A DNA stretch of 64,000 nt from Paenibacillus pedocola (GCF_031599675.1 NZ_CP134223.1:930001-994000), one strand, 5' to 3'; shown: positions 44,190 through 53,869, counted from the first letter of the stretch. Made by a program: numbers and translations. The notes: generated from the letters alone by a model not told the origin.

Positions 44190-45647
44190 TTAAATAAAGC
44201 TCTGCAGCGAAGGCGCTTTGCGGATCTTGTAATTCTGCTCATAGGCATAGGCCAGCTTGATCAGCAGCGGCTCCTGATAAGCCTGGGCCGAGAACGTCAC
44301 CCCGAACGGGGCACCGGCCGAGGTGTAGCCGGAAGGCACGACGATGGAGGGATATCCTGATCTGGAGGTGATCCGTGCTCCAAAGTCGGCCGGGAACAGC
44401 AGGGCGTCCAACTGGTGCTCCTTCATGGTGGCGTCGATGCCCTGCTCCTTGCAGAGCTTCAGATCCGTGGCGCGGTCACGCAAGTACTGCGGCTCTGTCA
44501 GAGTGCCTGAAGAGGTATATTCGGCATCGATCAGTGTAGCTTGTCCATAGCGCAGCGTCTCTACCGGATGGGCATGGTTGAAGTCAATGATATCCTTAAG
44601 GGTTCGTATCTTCGCACCCGGGCCGAGCCGGGCCAGATAAGCGTTAATGGAGGTTTTGAACTCGTTCAGCACTACGGAGGAATATTTGATCTCGCGCGCG
44701 GTGCGGATATCGGCAGGGTCGATGATGGTTGCGCCAAGCTCACGCATTCTGTCCACGGAAGCGTTGAACAGTGCCAGCTGTTCTTCTGTTAATTCTTCGA
44801 AATAGTAGTCCCGGGGAATGCCGATCCTCGCACCCTGCAGACCGTTCAGATCAAGGAATTCCGTATAGTCCTCATGCAGCCTTCCCTCGCTAGTGCCCAT
44901 CGCCGCATCACTGCTGTCCCGGCCAAGCATGGCATTCAGCAGGAGTACTGCGTCACGGACAGTTCTACCCATTGGCCCGGCAGTATCCTGCGTGTTCGAC
45001 AGCGGAAGAATGCCGGAGCGGCTGAGCATGCCTACCGTCGGCTTAATTCCCACAATTGACCCGAGATTGCCGGGATTGAGGATGGAGCCGGAGGTTTCGG
45101 TTCCCACCGATACTGTGCAGAAATTACAAGCGACGGCTACTGCGGAGCCGGCACTGGAGCCGCCGGTAGGTGTGGAGATATTGTAAGGGTTCAGCACCTG
45201 GCCCCCGCGCGAGCTGTAGCCTGACGGCATGCCATTCGTCATGAAGTTGGCGAATTCCGTCATGTTCGCTTTGCCCATGATGATGGCTCCGGCCTCGCGC
45301 AGCTTCGTAACGATAAAGGCATCTTCCCCGGCAAAAGAATCCGCCAAAGCCAGCGATCCCGCACTGGTATGCATTTTATCCCCTGTATTGATATTGTCCT
45401 TGAGCAAGACCGGAATGCCATGCATCGGTCCTCTTGGACCCTGCAGCGCACGTTCCACATCCAAAGATTCCGCAATGAACAGCGCATCCGGATTGATCTC
45501 CAGCACAGAGTTAATCGTCAGGCCGTTTTTGTCATGATCGGCAATGCGCTCATAATACATGAGAACCAGTTCTTTGGAAGTGATCTCTCCGGCTGCCAGT
45601 GCGGCCTGAATTTCCGGAATTGTAGCCTCTACGATTTCAAAACTCAT
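44190..45647 (-). CDS. amidase, amidase-signature family
   Basis: Ser-Ser-Lys hydrolase of 485 residues. The triad is visible as K83 in PVLLKDNIN, the cis-Ser in PTGGSSAGSAVAVA (residues 160-173) and the nucleophile S188 in VGTETSGSILNPG. The sequence resembles secreted or cytosolic peptide/aliphatic amidases rather than GatA, since no gatC or gatB is nearby and the C-terminal part differs. No signal peptide. Substrate not predictable. The lipoprotein gene at 45806 is divergent. Confidence 0.9.
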   Translation of the reverse strand: MSFEIVEATIPEIQAALAAGEITSKELVLMYYERIADHDKNGLTINSVLEINPDALFIAESLDVERALQGPRGPMHGIPVLLKDNINTGDKMHTSAGSLALADSFAGEDAFIVTKLREAGAIIMGKANMTEFANFMTNGMPSGYSSRGGQVLNPYNISTPTGGSSAGSAVAVACNFCTVSVGTETSGSILNPGNLGSIVGIKPTVGMLSRSGILPLSNTQDTAGPMGRTVRDAVLLLNAMLGRDSSDAAMGTSEGRLHEDYTEFLDLNGLQGARIGIPRDYYFEELTEEQLALFNASVDRMRELGATIIDPADIRTAREIKYSSVVLNEFKTSINAYLARLGPGAKIRTLKDIIDFNHAHPVETLRYGQATLIDAEYTSSGTLTEPQYLRDRATDLKLCKEQGIDATMKEHQLDALLFPADFGARITSRSGYPSIVVPSGYTSAGAPFGVTFSAQAYQEPLLIKLAYAYEQNYKIRKAPSLQSFI

Positions 45648-45805
45648 GCGGGTTCACGCTTCTTTCTCTCTTTGGTTTGGCCTTCTCCTTCATCTAACCA
45701 TAGTTTACCGCGTCTTGATAGAGTTCATTTTGGATTTTTTTTGATAGTTGGCATTCCATATCTGGTGTATAATCCCATGTGAAGCTCACACGGGAGGATT
45801 TCATT

Positions 45806-46618
45806 TTGAATAAATGGGGAAAAGGTTTAATGGTTGTGGTTATGGCGCTTGGTCTGGCTGGCTGCGCGGATGATGGTATTGTCAAGGAGAGCCGTGTTCA
45901 AGAACCGGCTATGCCTACAGCAGAGCAGTTAATCGCGAAAATAACAGAAGCCAGTGAAGGGCTTAGCAGCTTTGTGCAGGAGACCCAGTCCTGGCTGAAT
46001 ACAGATATGGCACAAGCTGAAAGTCAGGTGAATCAAACTGTAGAAACGAAGTCAACCACTGAGGTTGTAATGGCCCCCCTGCAGATGCATCAGGTGAGCC
46101 AGTTACAGATTTTGGGCAAGGAGGAACAGAAGCTGGAGATATATCTTGTTGAGGGAGGCTATTTTACCTCTATGAACGGCTACTGGCGAAAGATGCCTGA
46201 GAGTATGTCTGAGCTAATAATGACGCCTTTGCAGCTGGAGGCAAGCCCCGGACGGCGGATGGAACAGTTTAAGACGATCCTGCCTTATTTATCGGTGACG
46301 GAGGAAGGCGGCGACTACGTGCTGAAGGCCCGTGCATCCGGTGAGCAGATGAAGGATTTCACAGCCTATTACAGGTTGCAATATGGCAGCGGAGAGCTGG
46401 CAGAGCAGCAGATATCTGCTGTGAAAAGTATGAGCATATTGTACAGCGTGGACAAACAGACCTACTGGCCAACCCGGACAGAAGATGAAATGGTTACTGA
46501 CGACAGAAGGGGCGGCCAGGGGATGTACTCTAAAGTCAAAAGGAGAACCGATATAGGGAAATATAATACCCTCTCAGAGATTGAGCTTCCGGAGGAGGCC
46601 CTGAATGTTCTGCAGTAA
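45806..46618 (+). CDS. lipoprotein with LolA/LppX-like fold, function unknown
   Basis: 270 residues. Lipoprotein signal with GLAGC, then EQLIAKITEASEGLSSFVQETQSW and a run of beta strands (KLEIYLVEGGYFTSMNGYWRKMPE, GDYVLKARASGEQ, TYYWPTRTEDEM-like turn), the pattern of DUF6612-type extracytoplasmic proteins related to LolA/LppX folds. The start is TTG 45806 nine bases after GGGAGG; an upstream frame extension has no binding site. A terminator follows. Confidence 0.75.
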   Translation: MNKWGKGLMVVVMALGLAGCADDGIVKESRVQEPAMPTAEQLIAKITEASEGLSSFVQETQSWLNTDMAQAESQVNQTVETKSTTEVVMAPLQMHQVSQLQILGKEEQKLEIYLVEGGYFTSMNGYWRKMPESMSELIMTPLQLEASPGRRMEQFKTILPYLSVTEEGGDYVLKARASGEQMKDFTAYYRLQYGSGELAEQQISAVKSMSILYSVDKQTYWPTRTEDEMVTDDRRGGQGMYSKVKRRTDIGKYNTLSEIELPEEALNVLQ

Positions 46619-46648
46619 ACAACGGAGGTTCAAGAAACACAAAATCAG

Positions 46649-46697
46649 CCAAAAAGCCTGTATGCCGCTAAGGAGTAGTGGTGTCCAGGCTTTTTGG
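46649..46697. terminator. bidirectional terminator
   Basis: CCAAAAAGCCTG at 46649-46660 is exactly complementary to CAGGCTTTTTGG at 46686-46697. It serves the lipoprotein gene and the convergent hypothetical gene. Confidence 0.85.
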
Positions 46698-46715
46698 TGG
46701 GCAAATATCGGAAAT

Positions 46716-47213
46716 CTAGTCCTGCGCCGGGCGGAAGCCCTCTTCCGCCAGATAATCGTGGGCTTCTTCAAGGGTCTCGAAGGCCATTTCCAGCTGGAGT
46801 CCGGCATAGAGATACCATAAGTCTTCTTCGAATCTCAGACTAAGGCTGTTGCCGTCCTCATTCACCCAAATCGTCTCAGCCGAGTCTGCCGCCAGTTTCT
46901 TCTTGCGCTTACTTGGGGCAGGCGCTTCCGGAATGTACATGGTCAACGAGGCAATGGATGCCTCAATCAGCTCCCGCAGTCCGGCTTCGGAATAATCGCG
47001 GATATTTACAAGACCCTTGTTATCCGTTTCATAGCCCCGCAGCAGCCCTGCGTATACAAAGCCGTTACCGTTAGGATGCAGATGGGAAGCAACGGTTTTT
47101 TTGTCATGCCGGCTGCCTTCGTAATGATAGTTCACCCGTCCAAGCGAGACATTCCTCCGCTCAAGCTCTGGATAGGAATCAAATATTGCCAATTTCTGTT
47201 CAAAAGTAAGCAT
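46716..47213 (-). CDS. hypothetical protein, 165 residues
   Basis: The product begins MLTFEQKLAIFDSYPELERR and includes VSLGRVNYHYEGSRHDKKTV, a middle Lys/Pro-rich linker (APAPSKRKKKLAADS) and a C-terminal part with LWYLYAGLQLEMAFETLEEA. It looks like two small alpha/beta units; no signal peptide. ATG 47213 follows GGAGG; the frame extends 17 codons upstream without a site. No family recognised with certainty. Confidence 0.65.
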   Translation of the reverse strand: MLTFEQKLAIFDSYPELERRNVSLGRVNYHYEGSRHDKKTVASHLHPNGNGFVYAGLLRGYETDNKGLVNIRDYSEAGLRELIEASIASLTMYIPEAPAPSKRKKKLAADSAETIWVNEDGNSLSLRFEEDLWYLYAGLQLEMAFETLEEAHDYLAEEGFRPAQD

Positions 47214-47319
47214 ATACAGCCTCCGGTTCACGGTTCTTCTAAGGTTAATGTTACGTCGGTGCAAGTGATTATACCACGTTAAAGACCCGCGGGACTACAG
47301 CTGCCGCTTCGCCACTGTA

Positions 47320-48729
47320 TTAAGCATGGAGCGGCAAAATCAGCTCGAAGGTGGAGCCTTGGTCGGGACTACTTCCCAGCACCAGGCTTCCGCCCATCGC
47401 TTCGGCCAGCAGACGGCTGAATGTTAGGCCCAGCCCCAGGCCGCGAAGCGTGCTCTGCTTGTCGCTGCTGCGGAAGAAAGCTTCGAAGATTCTGCCGCTG
47501 ATGTCCGAAGGGATGCCCGGCCCGTTATCGGTGACGGTAATTTCAGCATATCCCTGCGGAATTACGGTTAGGCTGATGGTCAGCTGGAGATTTTGTCCAG
47601 GCAGTGAAGCCTGTACGCTGTTGTTCAGCAGATTCACGATGATTTGCTGGATGCGCAAGGGGTCTCCCCGCACATAGAGCGGCTTCTCTGGCAGCTGAAG
47701 CACCGGTTCATTAACTGACTCACACTGCGTGAGCTTCCACTGGTAGACGATCTCCGCCAGCAGCGGAACGGCATCCAGCCGGTCATGCCGGACGGCCACG
47801 ATGCCGGCGGTGAGGGCGTTGTAATCCAGCAGATCGGCCACCATGCGCTGCAGCCGGCCCGCTTCCTGCAGGGCGATGTCGAGGAATTCATCGGCTTCAT
47901 CGCCTTCAACGACACCCTCGCGGACGGCATGAACCAGTCCTTTGATCGAGGTGACCGGTGTTTTCAGCTCATGGGATACTCCGGCCAGCATAACCGCCCG
48001 GGACTGCTCGAACTGCTGCAGCTTGCCCGACATCTCCTGAAAGGAGAGCAGCAGCTCGTGAATTTCCCGCTCTTTGGCCCCTGTGTCCAGAATGATATTG
48101 TACTCCCCGCTGCTAATCTGTGCTGCTGCGGCAGCTACCCGCTGAATCGGTTTTGCCAGCTTGCTCGATAAGAGGTAGATGGTCAGCCAGCTCAGGATGA
48201 TCAGGAACAGGATCAGAATGGAGAAGAACGTAATCTCCTCCTGGGGAATATGGCGCAGGGAACGTTTGGACTGAAGCACGATAACCTGCCCCAGGGTTTC
48301 GCCGCCTTGCTGAATCTGGGCCACCGCAGCCTTGAACTCTGGACTGCGTGAGCCGGATAGCGTGTCATTGAGCTTATGGTTCATCTCTTCCTGGGTCAAG
48401 GCTGGCTCAGAGAAGAGTAGTTTGCCCTCCGGGTCTGTAATAATCACGCACATTTCCTGCGTTAATTTGAAGAAGCGTTTGCGGTCTTCGACCAGCTTAG
48501 CCAAGGTTGGGCTGATCTGCATGGTTCCTTCGCTGCTTACGCTGCGGTCGGCAATCTCCTGGGCGAGCAGGGCGGTGGTCTGCATGCGGTTGTTCATCGC
48601 CTCCTGCTGAATCCACCAGAAGGTCACCAGTGCGGTGAGCAGAAGCCCGATGCTGATAATAATAAGATAGCGGAGCGTCCAGTAGGAGAGGATGGAGGTG
48701 CGTCTCTGCGCCTGCTTCATACGGTCCAT
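47320..48729 (-). CDS. sensor histidine kinase (HisKA type)
   Basis: 469 residues: membrane helix at about 20-45, extracellular sensor of about 115 residues, second helix (FFSILILFLIILSWLTIYLL), HAMP domain, HisKA domain with the phosphorylated His in AGVSHELKTPVTSIKG, and ATPase domain with VNLLNNSV, DNGPGIP and RGLGLGLTF. The start overlaps the end of the response-regulator gene by 13 bases, so the pair is co-translated. The signal is unknown; cell-envelope stress is common for this type. Confidence 0.93.
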   Translation of the reverse strand: MDRMKQAQRRTSILSYWTLRYLIIISIGLLLTALVTFWWIQQEAMNNRMQTTALLAQEIADRSVSSEGTMQISPTLAKLVEDRKRFFKLTQEMCVIITDPEGKLLFSEPALTQEEMNHKLNDTLSGSRSPEFKAAVAQIQQGGETLGQVIVLQSKRSLRHIPQEEITFFSILILFLIILSWLTIYLLSSKLAKPIQRVAAAAAQISSGEYNIILDTGAKEREIHELLLSFQEMSGKLQQFEQSRAVMLAGVSHELKTPVTSIKGLVHAVREGVVEGDEADEFLDIALQEAGRLQRMVADLLDYNALTAGIVAVRHDRLDAVPLLAEIVYQWKLTQCESVNEPVLQLPEKPLYVRGDPLRIQQIIVNLLNNSVQASLPGQNLQLTISLTVIPQGYAEITVTDNGPGIPSDISGRIFEAFFRSSDKQSTLRGLGLGLTFSRLLAEAMGGSLVLGSSPDQGSTFELILPLHA

Positions 48730-49397
48730 AACTGGTACCCGGTCCCGCGCAGTGTGCGGATCTCCCCTTCCTCAGCCGGCCAGTGCGAGAGCGCCTGGCG
48801 CAGTCTCTTGATCGACAGGTCGACCGCCCGGTCGCTGCCCTCATAGTCCATCTCCCACACCTGTTCAATCAGCTGGTCTCTGGTGCAGATCTGATTCGGG
48901 CGTTCGGCCAGGAACAGCAGGACAGACATATCGCGCGGGCTCAGACTGACCTCGGCGTTATTCAGGAAGACGCTGCGGGCGCTGAAATCGACAAACAGGC
49001 TGCCGAAATGGCGTTTGCCGCTGCCATCGGACCACTGGGAAGGGCGGCGCAGCACGGCGTTTACCCGGGCGACGACTTCTTCGGGGATGAATGGCTTGGA
49101 CATATAGTCGTCGGCACCGCCGTCAAGTCCGGCCAGCCGGTCCTTAATTCCGTCCCGGGCGGTGAGCATGATGACGGGGCAGCTGCTGATTTTGCGGATC
49201 TGGCCCAGCAGTTCAAAGCCGTCCATGTTCGGCAGCATAATGTCGAGCAATATAAGAGAAGGAGGCGATGCCTCGAACACTTCAAGTGCGGCTATGCCGT
49301 CGGCGGCATGGGTAACCTGGAAGCCGGCTTTTTTAAGATAGGCGCCAAGCACACGGGCAATTGCTGCCTCATCTTCAACAATCAGAATGGATTTCAT
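48717..49397 (-). CDS. response regulator, OmpR/PhoB family
   Basis: 226 residues. Receiver domain with LIVEDEAAIARV, phosphorylation Asp in LILLDIMLPNMDG, Thr in MLTARDG and Lys in YMSKPFIPEE; C-terminal winged helix with LSPRDMSVLLFLAERPNQICTRDQLIEQVW and VDLSIKRLRQAL and the end IRTLRGTGYQL. ATG 49397 lies after AAAGGAGG; the frame extends 14 codons further without support. Partner kinase gene directly downstream. Confidence 0.93.
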   Translation of the reverse strand: MKSILIVEDEAAIARVLGAYLKKAGFQVTHAADGIAALEVFEASPPSLILLDIMLPNMDGFELLGQIRKISSCPVIMLTARDGIKDRLAGLDGGADDYMSKPFIPEEVVARVNAVLRRPSQWSDGSGKRHFGSLFVDFSARSVFLNNAEVSLSPRDMSVLLFLAERPNQICTRDQLIEQVWEMDYEGSDRAVDLSIKRLRQALSHWPAEEGEIRTLRGTGYQLWTV

Positions 49398-49535
49398 GGG
49401 AAACAAGCCTCCTTTAGCGGACATTTTACCACAGAACACCGGACGGTGCTTTGACTTATTCCCGACATATTGCTTTGTTAGAATGGGAGCTAGCCGGACA
49501 AGGCAGAGAAAAATTTCTAGATGGAGGGAATAAGG

Positions 49536-50252
49536 ATGAAGAAGAAAACATGGGTGTGGGCAGCCACGGGCGTCGTAATCGCGGGGGCAATCACAGCATT
49601 TACGTTACTGAACAACAGCTTGGGCAATAACGTGGAAATCGAGTCCGTCATTCCTGCACAGGAACAGGGAACGAATAACTCTGGAACGGCGGTAGCGAAT
49701 GCGGCGGCGGCAACAGGCGCTGCAGTTACAGCAGAACAATTAAACGGTGCCTGGAGTATTGCCGACACTTCGAAAGTATACTGGTCGGTTACGACCTCCA
49801 AAGAAACGGTCAACTTCGTAAATGCCTCCGTTCAAGGGACATGGAATGTCAATCTGGATGACACAGCCTCTATGACTGGCGAAGGTTCCATTGAGATGAG
49901 TGCGCTGGATTCCGGAGAAGGACAACGGGACGAGCACGTAAAAAGCGCAGATTTCCTGAGTGTAGAAGAGTTCCCGCAGTCGACATTTAAGGTGAGCTCC
50001 TTTTCTGAGCTGCCGGCAGAATGGACGGAGGGTACTGCGGTGCCGGTTCAGATGACAGGTACGCTTACCGTAAAAGGAATTGAGAAAGAGGTTACCTTCG
50101 ATTCGCAGGCGGTGTACAGCGGTGGACAGCTGATGCTGTCGGGAACGACAACCGTAACCTTTGCAGACTTCGGTATGAAGAATCCGCACTCGATCGTGCT
50201 GGATACTGAGAATGATCTTGAAGTGCGTCTGGAGCTTGTACTAAGCAAGTAA
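49536..50252 (+). CDS. membrane-anchored YceI-like domain protein
   Basis: 238 residues. One N-terminal membrane helix (WVWAATGVVIAGAITAFTLL), an Ala/Thr/Asn-rich linker, then the YceI domain: WSIADTSKVYWSVTTSKETVNFVNASVQG, the EGSIEMSALDSGEGQRDEHVKSADFLSVEEFPQSTF segment and MTGTLTVKGIEKEVTF. YceI domains form lipocalin-like barrels that bind long isoprenoid lipids. ATG 49536 is six codons inside the longer frame and lies after GGAGGG. A terminator follows; the gene is divergent from the two-component pair. Confidence 0.9.
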   Translation: MKKKTWVWAATGVVIAGAITAFTLLNNSLGNNVEIESVIPAQEQGTNNSGTAVANAAAATGAAVTAEQLNGAWSIADTSKVYWSVTTSKETVNFVNASVQGTWNVNLDDTASMTGEGSIEMSALDSGEGQRDEHVKSADFLSVEEFPQSTFKVSSFSELPAEWTEGTAVPVQMTGTLTVKGIEKEVTFDSQAVYSGGQLMLSGTTTVTFADFGMKNPHSIVLDTENDLEVRLELVLSK

Positions 50253-50316
50253 CATAGTGAGCAGGCCAAGTTTCATAAGAAGATCTTCTAACCACCATAA
50301 ATTAGCTGTTATCGGC

Positions 50317-50356
50317 AAAACAAGCCCATTCCGTCTATGGAATGGGCTTGTTTTTG
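50317..50356. terminator. bidirectional terminator after the YceI-like gene
   Basis: AAACAAGCCCATTCC pairs exactly with GGAATGGGCTTGTTT around a 6-base loop, with A residues before and T residues after; the convergent penicillin-binding protein gene ends nearby. Confidence 0.88.
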
Positions 50357-50486
50357 TTCTTGGATAAGCGTGCGTAAGCTTGAGCTGTTTGGCGAAAAAC
50401 CTTCCTCCATATCCCGAAAGAGAGCTTACATACTCACGCCTGTATGGTTTTTTTGTCCACAGTAGAGAGCAGTACACGGAAACCGA

Positions 50487-52616
50487 CTAATGCGTCGATT
50501 CCACAGCTGCCCCATCTCCGGCAGTCTGCTTAGCTTTATCCTCCACAGGCGGAATGCTCTTCTTCGGTATACCGTCCAGCCCGTATTCCCAATCATAGGC
50601 GTCAAAAATTTTGCGGGCAACGGGCGCGGCGCTGTTGGAACCGAATCCCCCTTCGGGAATAACGACGGCGACGGCCAGCTTGGGATTCTCGCGCGGGGCG
50701 AAGGCAATAAACACGCCGTTGTCGGCCAGGTAACTGCTCTTTTTAACCGTATATTGCTGCTGGGAAGTACCGGTTTTACGTGCAAAGTCATAAGGGAAAT
50801 CCTCAAATGCAGTCACAGAAGTATTCATACCCTTGATGACTTCACGCCAGTATGCTTTATCGAACTTCACTTCGTTCAGCACTTCCCTGCCGAAGGTCTT
50901 GACGGTGTTTCCGGCCTGATCTGTGATTTTGCTGACAAGCTGCGGCTTAATCCGGACTCCCTGGTTCGCCAGCGTGGAGGCATACTGGGCCAGCTGCAGC
51001 GCCGTGTAACGGCCTTGCTGTCCGAATGACGCAAAGACCAGCGCTGACTGGGCGCTTCCGCTTTTTGCCTCTTTCACATAGTTGATAAGGCCTTTATGCT
51101 CATTCGGTAGTCCGCTGCCCGGCCGCTCACCCAGCCCGAACTCCCTCATGTATTTATCCCAGACATTGACTCCTTCAGAGCCGTACTTCTCATAGAGTTT
51201 CTTGCCGACCATATCGATCATGAAGACGTTGGAGGACTTCTCTATGGCTTCAGCCGGAGAGTTGAAGAATCCATAGGCATGGCCGCCGGCGTTGCGGACG
51301 GTCGTCTCATAACCGGCTCTGCCGAAGGTTGTGCTGCCTTTGTCGGTATAAGTTGTTCGTGTTGTAATGAACCCTTCGTTCAGGCCGATCAATACGGTCA
51401 GCGGCTTGATCACTGAACCGAGGAACACAGCGGAATCGAAATTGTGCCCGGACCGTCCGGAGGAAATTGGCGTGACGGTACCGTTCTGATAATTCAGCTG
51501 AATCTGGTTATATACCTCTGTAGGCAGAGTGCCTGTAGTCCAAATATTGGTATCATAATCCTCCATGCTGGCCATCGCTACAATATTTCCGGTATCGACT
51601 TCCATGGCAACGGCGTAACCGGTCTTGGCATCAGGGTGAACCTTGCCCTGCACCGGATTCCTGTGAACCCACTTGATCTGATCCAGGATCGCCTGCTCCG
51701 TCTTCAGCTGAATGTTCTTATCGATGGTGGTCCATACATCATTGCCTTTGACAGGAGGTACAATGGCTTCAATGCCCTCGGCCATATTCTTGGCATTAAC
51801 ACCTACGGTCAGGTAGCCGTTGCGCCCCCGCAGCTCCCGCTGGTACTGCAGCTCCAGCCCGTCAAAGCCGACAAACTCATCACTCCGGTAAGAGAGGCCC
51901 GGGTCAGTGTCATTTTTCATGGCTGCCAGAATGTTCTTATAAATATCTAAGCTATCCGCTTTCTTGAAGGTTTTGATATATCCGACCGTCTGTACAGCTA
52001 CTGTGTCCGGATCATAGTGGCGCTCGTCCTCCTCGCTGACAGTGAGATTCGGATACTTGTCCTTATGCTCCATGAAGTAGGCAATTTCCTCTTTAACCAG
52101 ACCGCGTTTGATCGGCCGCAGCATGAAGCCCGAGTAGACTTTGGAGTCAAGGTCCATGGCTTTCAGCACGGCATCCTTCGTAATCACTTCATCTTCCGGC
52201 ACCTTGGCCCCGTATTTGGCGAAATCCGCAGCAAGGTCGGCGGCAAGCTGATTAGCTTTGGCGGTAGCTTCGGGCGACCGTGAGGTTAATTTGGTTTTTT
52301 TGTCCGTTACGGTTTCTGTATAGTCAGTGGTCAAGGAGAAATAAAGCGTTTGCACCGAGGTGGAATAGGCTAGCTTTTCTCCGCCCTTTGCCAAAATACT
52401 TCCGCGTATCGAAGCAAGCGGCACGTTTTTGGTATCACGGCTCGTTTCAACCTCGGTGAGCGTGGGGCCTTCAACAAATTGTACAATGGCAAGACGGACA
52501 ATAATAATGCAGAATATAATAAAAGTGCCGAAGAAAAATATATTGATGCGCAGACTAAGCGACGGGTTCGCGCTCTGATCCTCATTCCTGGCATCCGGCC
52601 TGAAAATAGATTTCAC
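50487..52616 (-). CDS. class B penicillin-binding protein (PBP2/PbpH-like transpeptidase)
   Basis: Cell-wall transpeptidase of 709 residues anchored by one N-terminal helix (INIFFFGTFIIFCIIIVRLAIV). The dimerisation domain begins with ETSRDTKNVPLASIRGSILAKGG; the catalytic domain has SVIK (S401, K404), SSN (461-463) and KTG (614-616), all in the expected order. The length and the short C terminus without PASTA repeats suggest the elongation type of PBP2 rather than PBP2B-like division enzymes. The mRNA is probably a single gene, with the NUDIX gene divergent. Confidence 0.93.
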   Translation of the reverse strand: MKSIFRPDARNEDQSANPSLSLRINIFFFGTFIIFCIIIVRLAIVQFVEGPTLTEVETSRDTKNVPLASIRGSILAKGGEKLAYSTSVQTLYFSLTTDYTETVTDKKTKLTSRSPEATAKANQLAADLAADFAKYGAKVPEDEVITKDAVLKAMDLDSKVYSGFMLRPIKRGLVKEEIAYFMEHKDKYPNLTVSEEDERHYDPDTVAVQTVGYIKTFKKADSLDIYKNILAAMKNDTDPGLSYRSDEFVGFDGLELQYQRELRGRNGYLTVGVNAKNMAEGIEAIVPPVKGNDVWTTIDKNIQLKTEQAILDQIKWVHRNPVQGKVHPDAKTGYAVAMEVDTGNIVAMASMEDYDTNIWTTGTLPTEVYNQIQLNYQNGTVTPISSGRSGHNFDSAVFLGSVIKPLTVLIGLNEGFITTRTTYTDKGSTTFGRAGYETTVRNAGGHAYGFFNSPAEAIEKSSNVFMIDMVGKKLYEKYGSEGVNVWDKYMREFGLGERPGSGLPNEHKGLINYVKEAKSGSAQSALVFASFGQQGRYTALQLAQYASTLANQGVRIKPQLVSKITDQAGNTVKTFGREVLNEVKFDKAYWREVIKGMNTSVTAFEDFPYDFARKTGTSQQQYTVKKSSYLADNGVFIAFAPRENPKLAVAVVIPEGGFGSNSAAPVARKIFDAYDWEYGLDGIPKKSIPPVEDKAKQTAGDGAAVESTH

Positions 52617-52756
52617 GTTTAGCCTCCCCGAAAAAAATACATTTTTACTCTATGAAGCTAGTGAACAGTTAATTAGTATGCAATTCATATTTTACCATAT
52701 AAAACCACAATATGGCATCTCTCGTAAATGTTGAGTGCCGGTCCGGAGGAGCAAAA

Positions 52757-53149
52757 ATGAGGATTGAAGTAGCGGCGGCGATTATCCATAATAAAGAAGG
52801 AAAGCTGCTGATCGCCCGGCGGAAACCTGGCAAAGCGCAGGCAGGGCTGTGGGAATTCCCCGGCGGCAAGCTGGAGGCCGGTGAAGATGCCGTAGAGTGT
52901 CTGCGCAGAGAGCTGATGGAAGAAATGAGAATCGCCATCCGGCCTTATGAAGCATTCGGAAGCCATGAGCATGATTATGGCAACGTACAGATTACGCTGA
53001 TAGCCTGGAAGGCGGAGTATCTGGACGGGGAGATTGCGATGAGTGACCATGATGCCTGCAGATGGGTGGAACGGGGCGAGCTGGCGGAATACGACTTTGC
53101 CCCGGCGGATATTCCTTTTGTGGAGCGCCTGAGGAAGGAGCTTAGCTGA
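52757..53149 (+). CDS. NUDIX hydrolase, MutT-like
   Basis: 130 residues. The NUDIX box is complete: GGKLEAGEDAVECLRRELMEEM. The preceding RRKPGKAQAGLWEFPGGKLE is characteristic of MutT-type 8-oxo-dGTP diphosphatases that clean the nucleotide pool, and the C-terminal LIAWKAEYLDGEIAMSDHDACRWVERGELAEYDFAPADIPFVE fits as well. ATG 52757 follows GGAGG; the frame extends 15 codons upstream without a site. It is followed by a MazG-like gene, another nucleotide-cleaning type. Confidence 0.88.
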   Translation: MRIEVAAAIIHNKEGKLLIARRKPGKAQAGLWEFPGGKLEAGEDAVECLRRELMEEMRIAIRPYEAFGSHEHDYGNVQITLIAWKAEYLDGEIAMSDHDACRWVERGELAEYDFAPADIPFVERLRKELS

Positions 53150-53181
53150 GGGTAGCCGATTATAGAATGAAAGGCGGCTGA

Positions 53182-53532
53182 TTGATTTTGACCGAGTATT
53201 TCAAGCTTGTAAGAGATGGTATTCCGGCGCTGATTGCATCGCAGGGGAAGACCTGTGCCACCAGAATACTGGATACCGGGGAATACATAGAGGCGCTGCG
53301 TGCGAAGCTGCGCGAGGAAGCAGAGGAATACTTCCGGGAAGAGCAGGACGGGCATGCGCTAGAGGAGCTGGCAGATATGCTTGAGGTCATCCGGGCATTA
53401 GCCGTGATCCATGGCGGAGACAGTGAGATGCTGGAGGCGATCCGTGCCGAGAAGGCAGAGCGCCGCGGCGGATTCAAGGACCGTATTCTGCTGCTTCGGA
53501 CAGAAGGGGCTGCAGCTGATGTTCAAAAATAA
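53182..53532 (+). CDS. MazG-like nucleotide pyrophosphohydrolase family protein
   Basis: 116 residues. FKLVRDGIPALIASQGKTC, EYIEALRAKLREEAEEYFREE and HALEELADMLEVIRALAVIHG show the helical bundle with EExxE and ExxD metal residues of MazG and HisE-like phosphohydrolases (COG4997 type). The start is TTG 53182 after AAAGGCGG; TTG 53188 is possible. The end overlaps the start of the next gene by 14 bases. Confidence 0.8.
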   Translation: MILTEYFKLVRDGIPALIASQGKTCATRILDTGEYIEALRAKLREEAEEYFREEQDGHALEELADMLEVIRALAVIHGGDSEMLEAIRAEKAERRGGFKDRILLLRTEGAAADVQK

Positions 53533-53869
53533 AATGACGATCACCCTAAGCAGTGTTGCTGCCATCATTCCTGTATTGCTGTATATGTATCTCTACCGGG
53601 AGATGCCTGATTTTGTACCTATTCATTACAATGGTGAGGTGGCGGACCGGTTTGTGGACAAAGGGAGCTATGAGGTCCTATTAGTGAGTTTATTCGGCTG
53701 GTTTAGCTTCGGGTTCATCCGTCTGCTTCAGCTGCTGCTGCGAAGGCTGTTCCTCCGCAGCTATATTGAGAATCTCGCGCTGAACCACCGGATCTGGAAT
53801 GCCGCTACGCTTCTGGTGACGGTCGGATTTTCTGTAATTAGCGTGTTTGCGCTGCTGGCAATGGTCTAA
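53519..53869 (+). CDS. membrane protein with DUF1648-like domain
   Basis: 116 residues with three hydrophobic segments (ITLSSVAAIIPVLLYMYLY, VLLVSLFGWFSFGFIRLLQL, ATLLVTVGFSVISVFALLAM). The loop after the first, MPDFVPIHYNGEVADRFVDKGS, is the core motif of DUF1648, also found next to SdpI-type immunity proteins. ATG 53519 overlaps the MazG-like gene and is preceded by AAGGGG. Function unknown; an envelope role is likely. Confidence 0.78.
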   Translation: MFKNKMTITLSSVAAIIPVLLYMYLYREMPDFVPIHYNGEVADRFVDKGSYEVLLVSLFGWFSFGFIRLLQLLLRRLFLRSYIENLALNHRIWNAATLLVTVGFSVISVFALLAMV

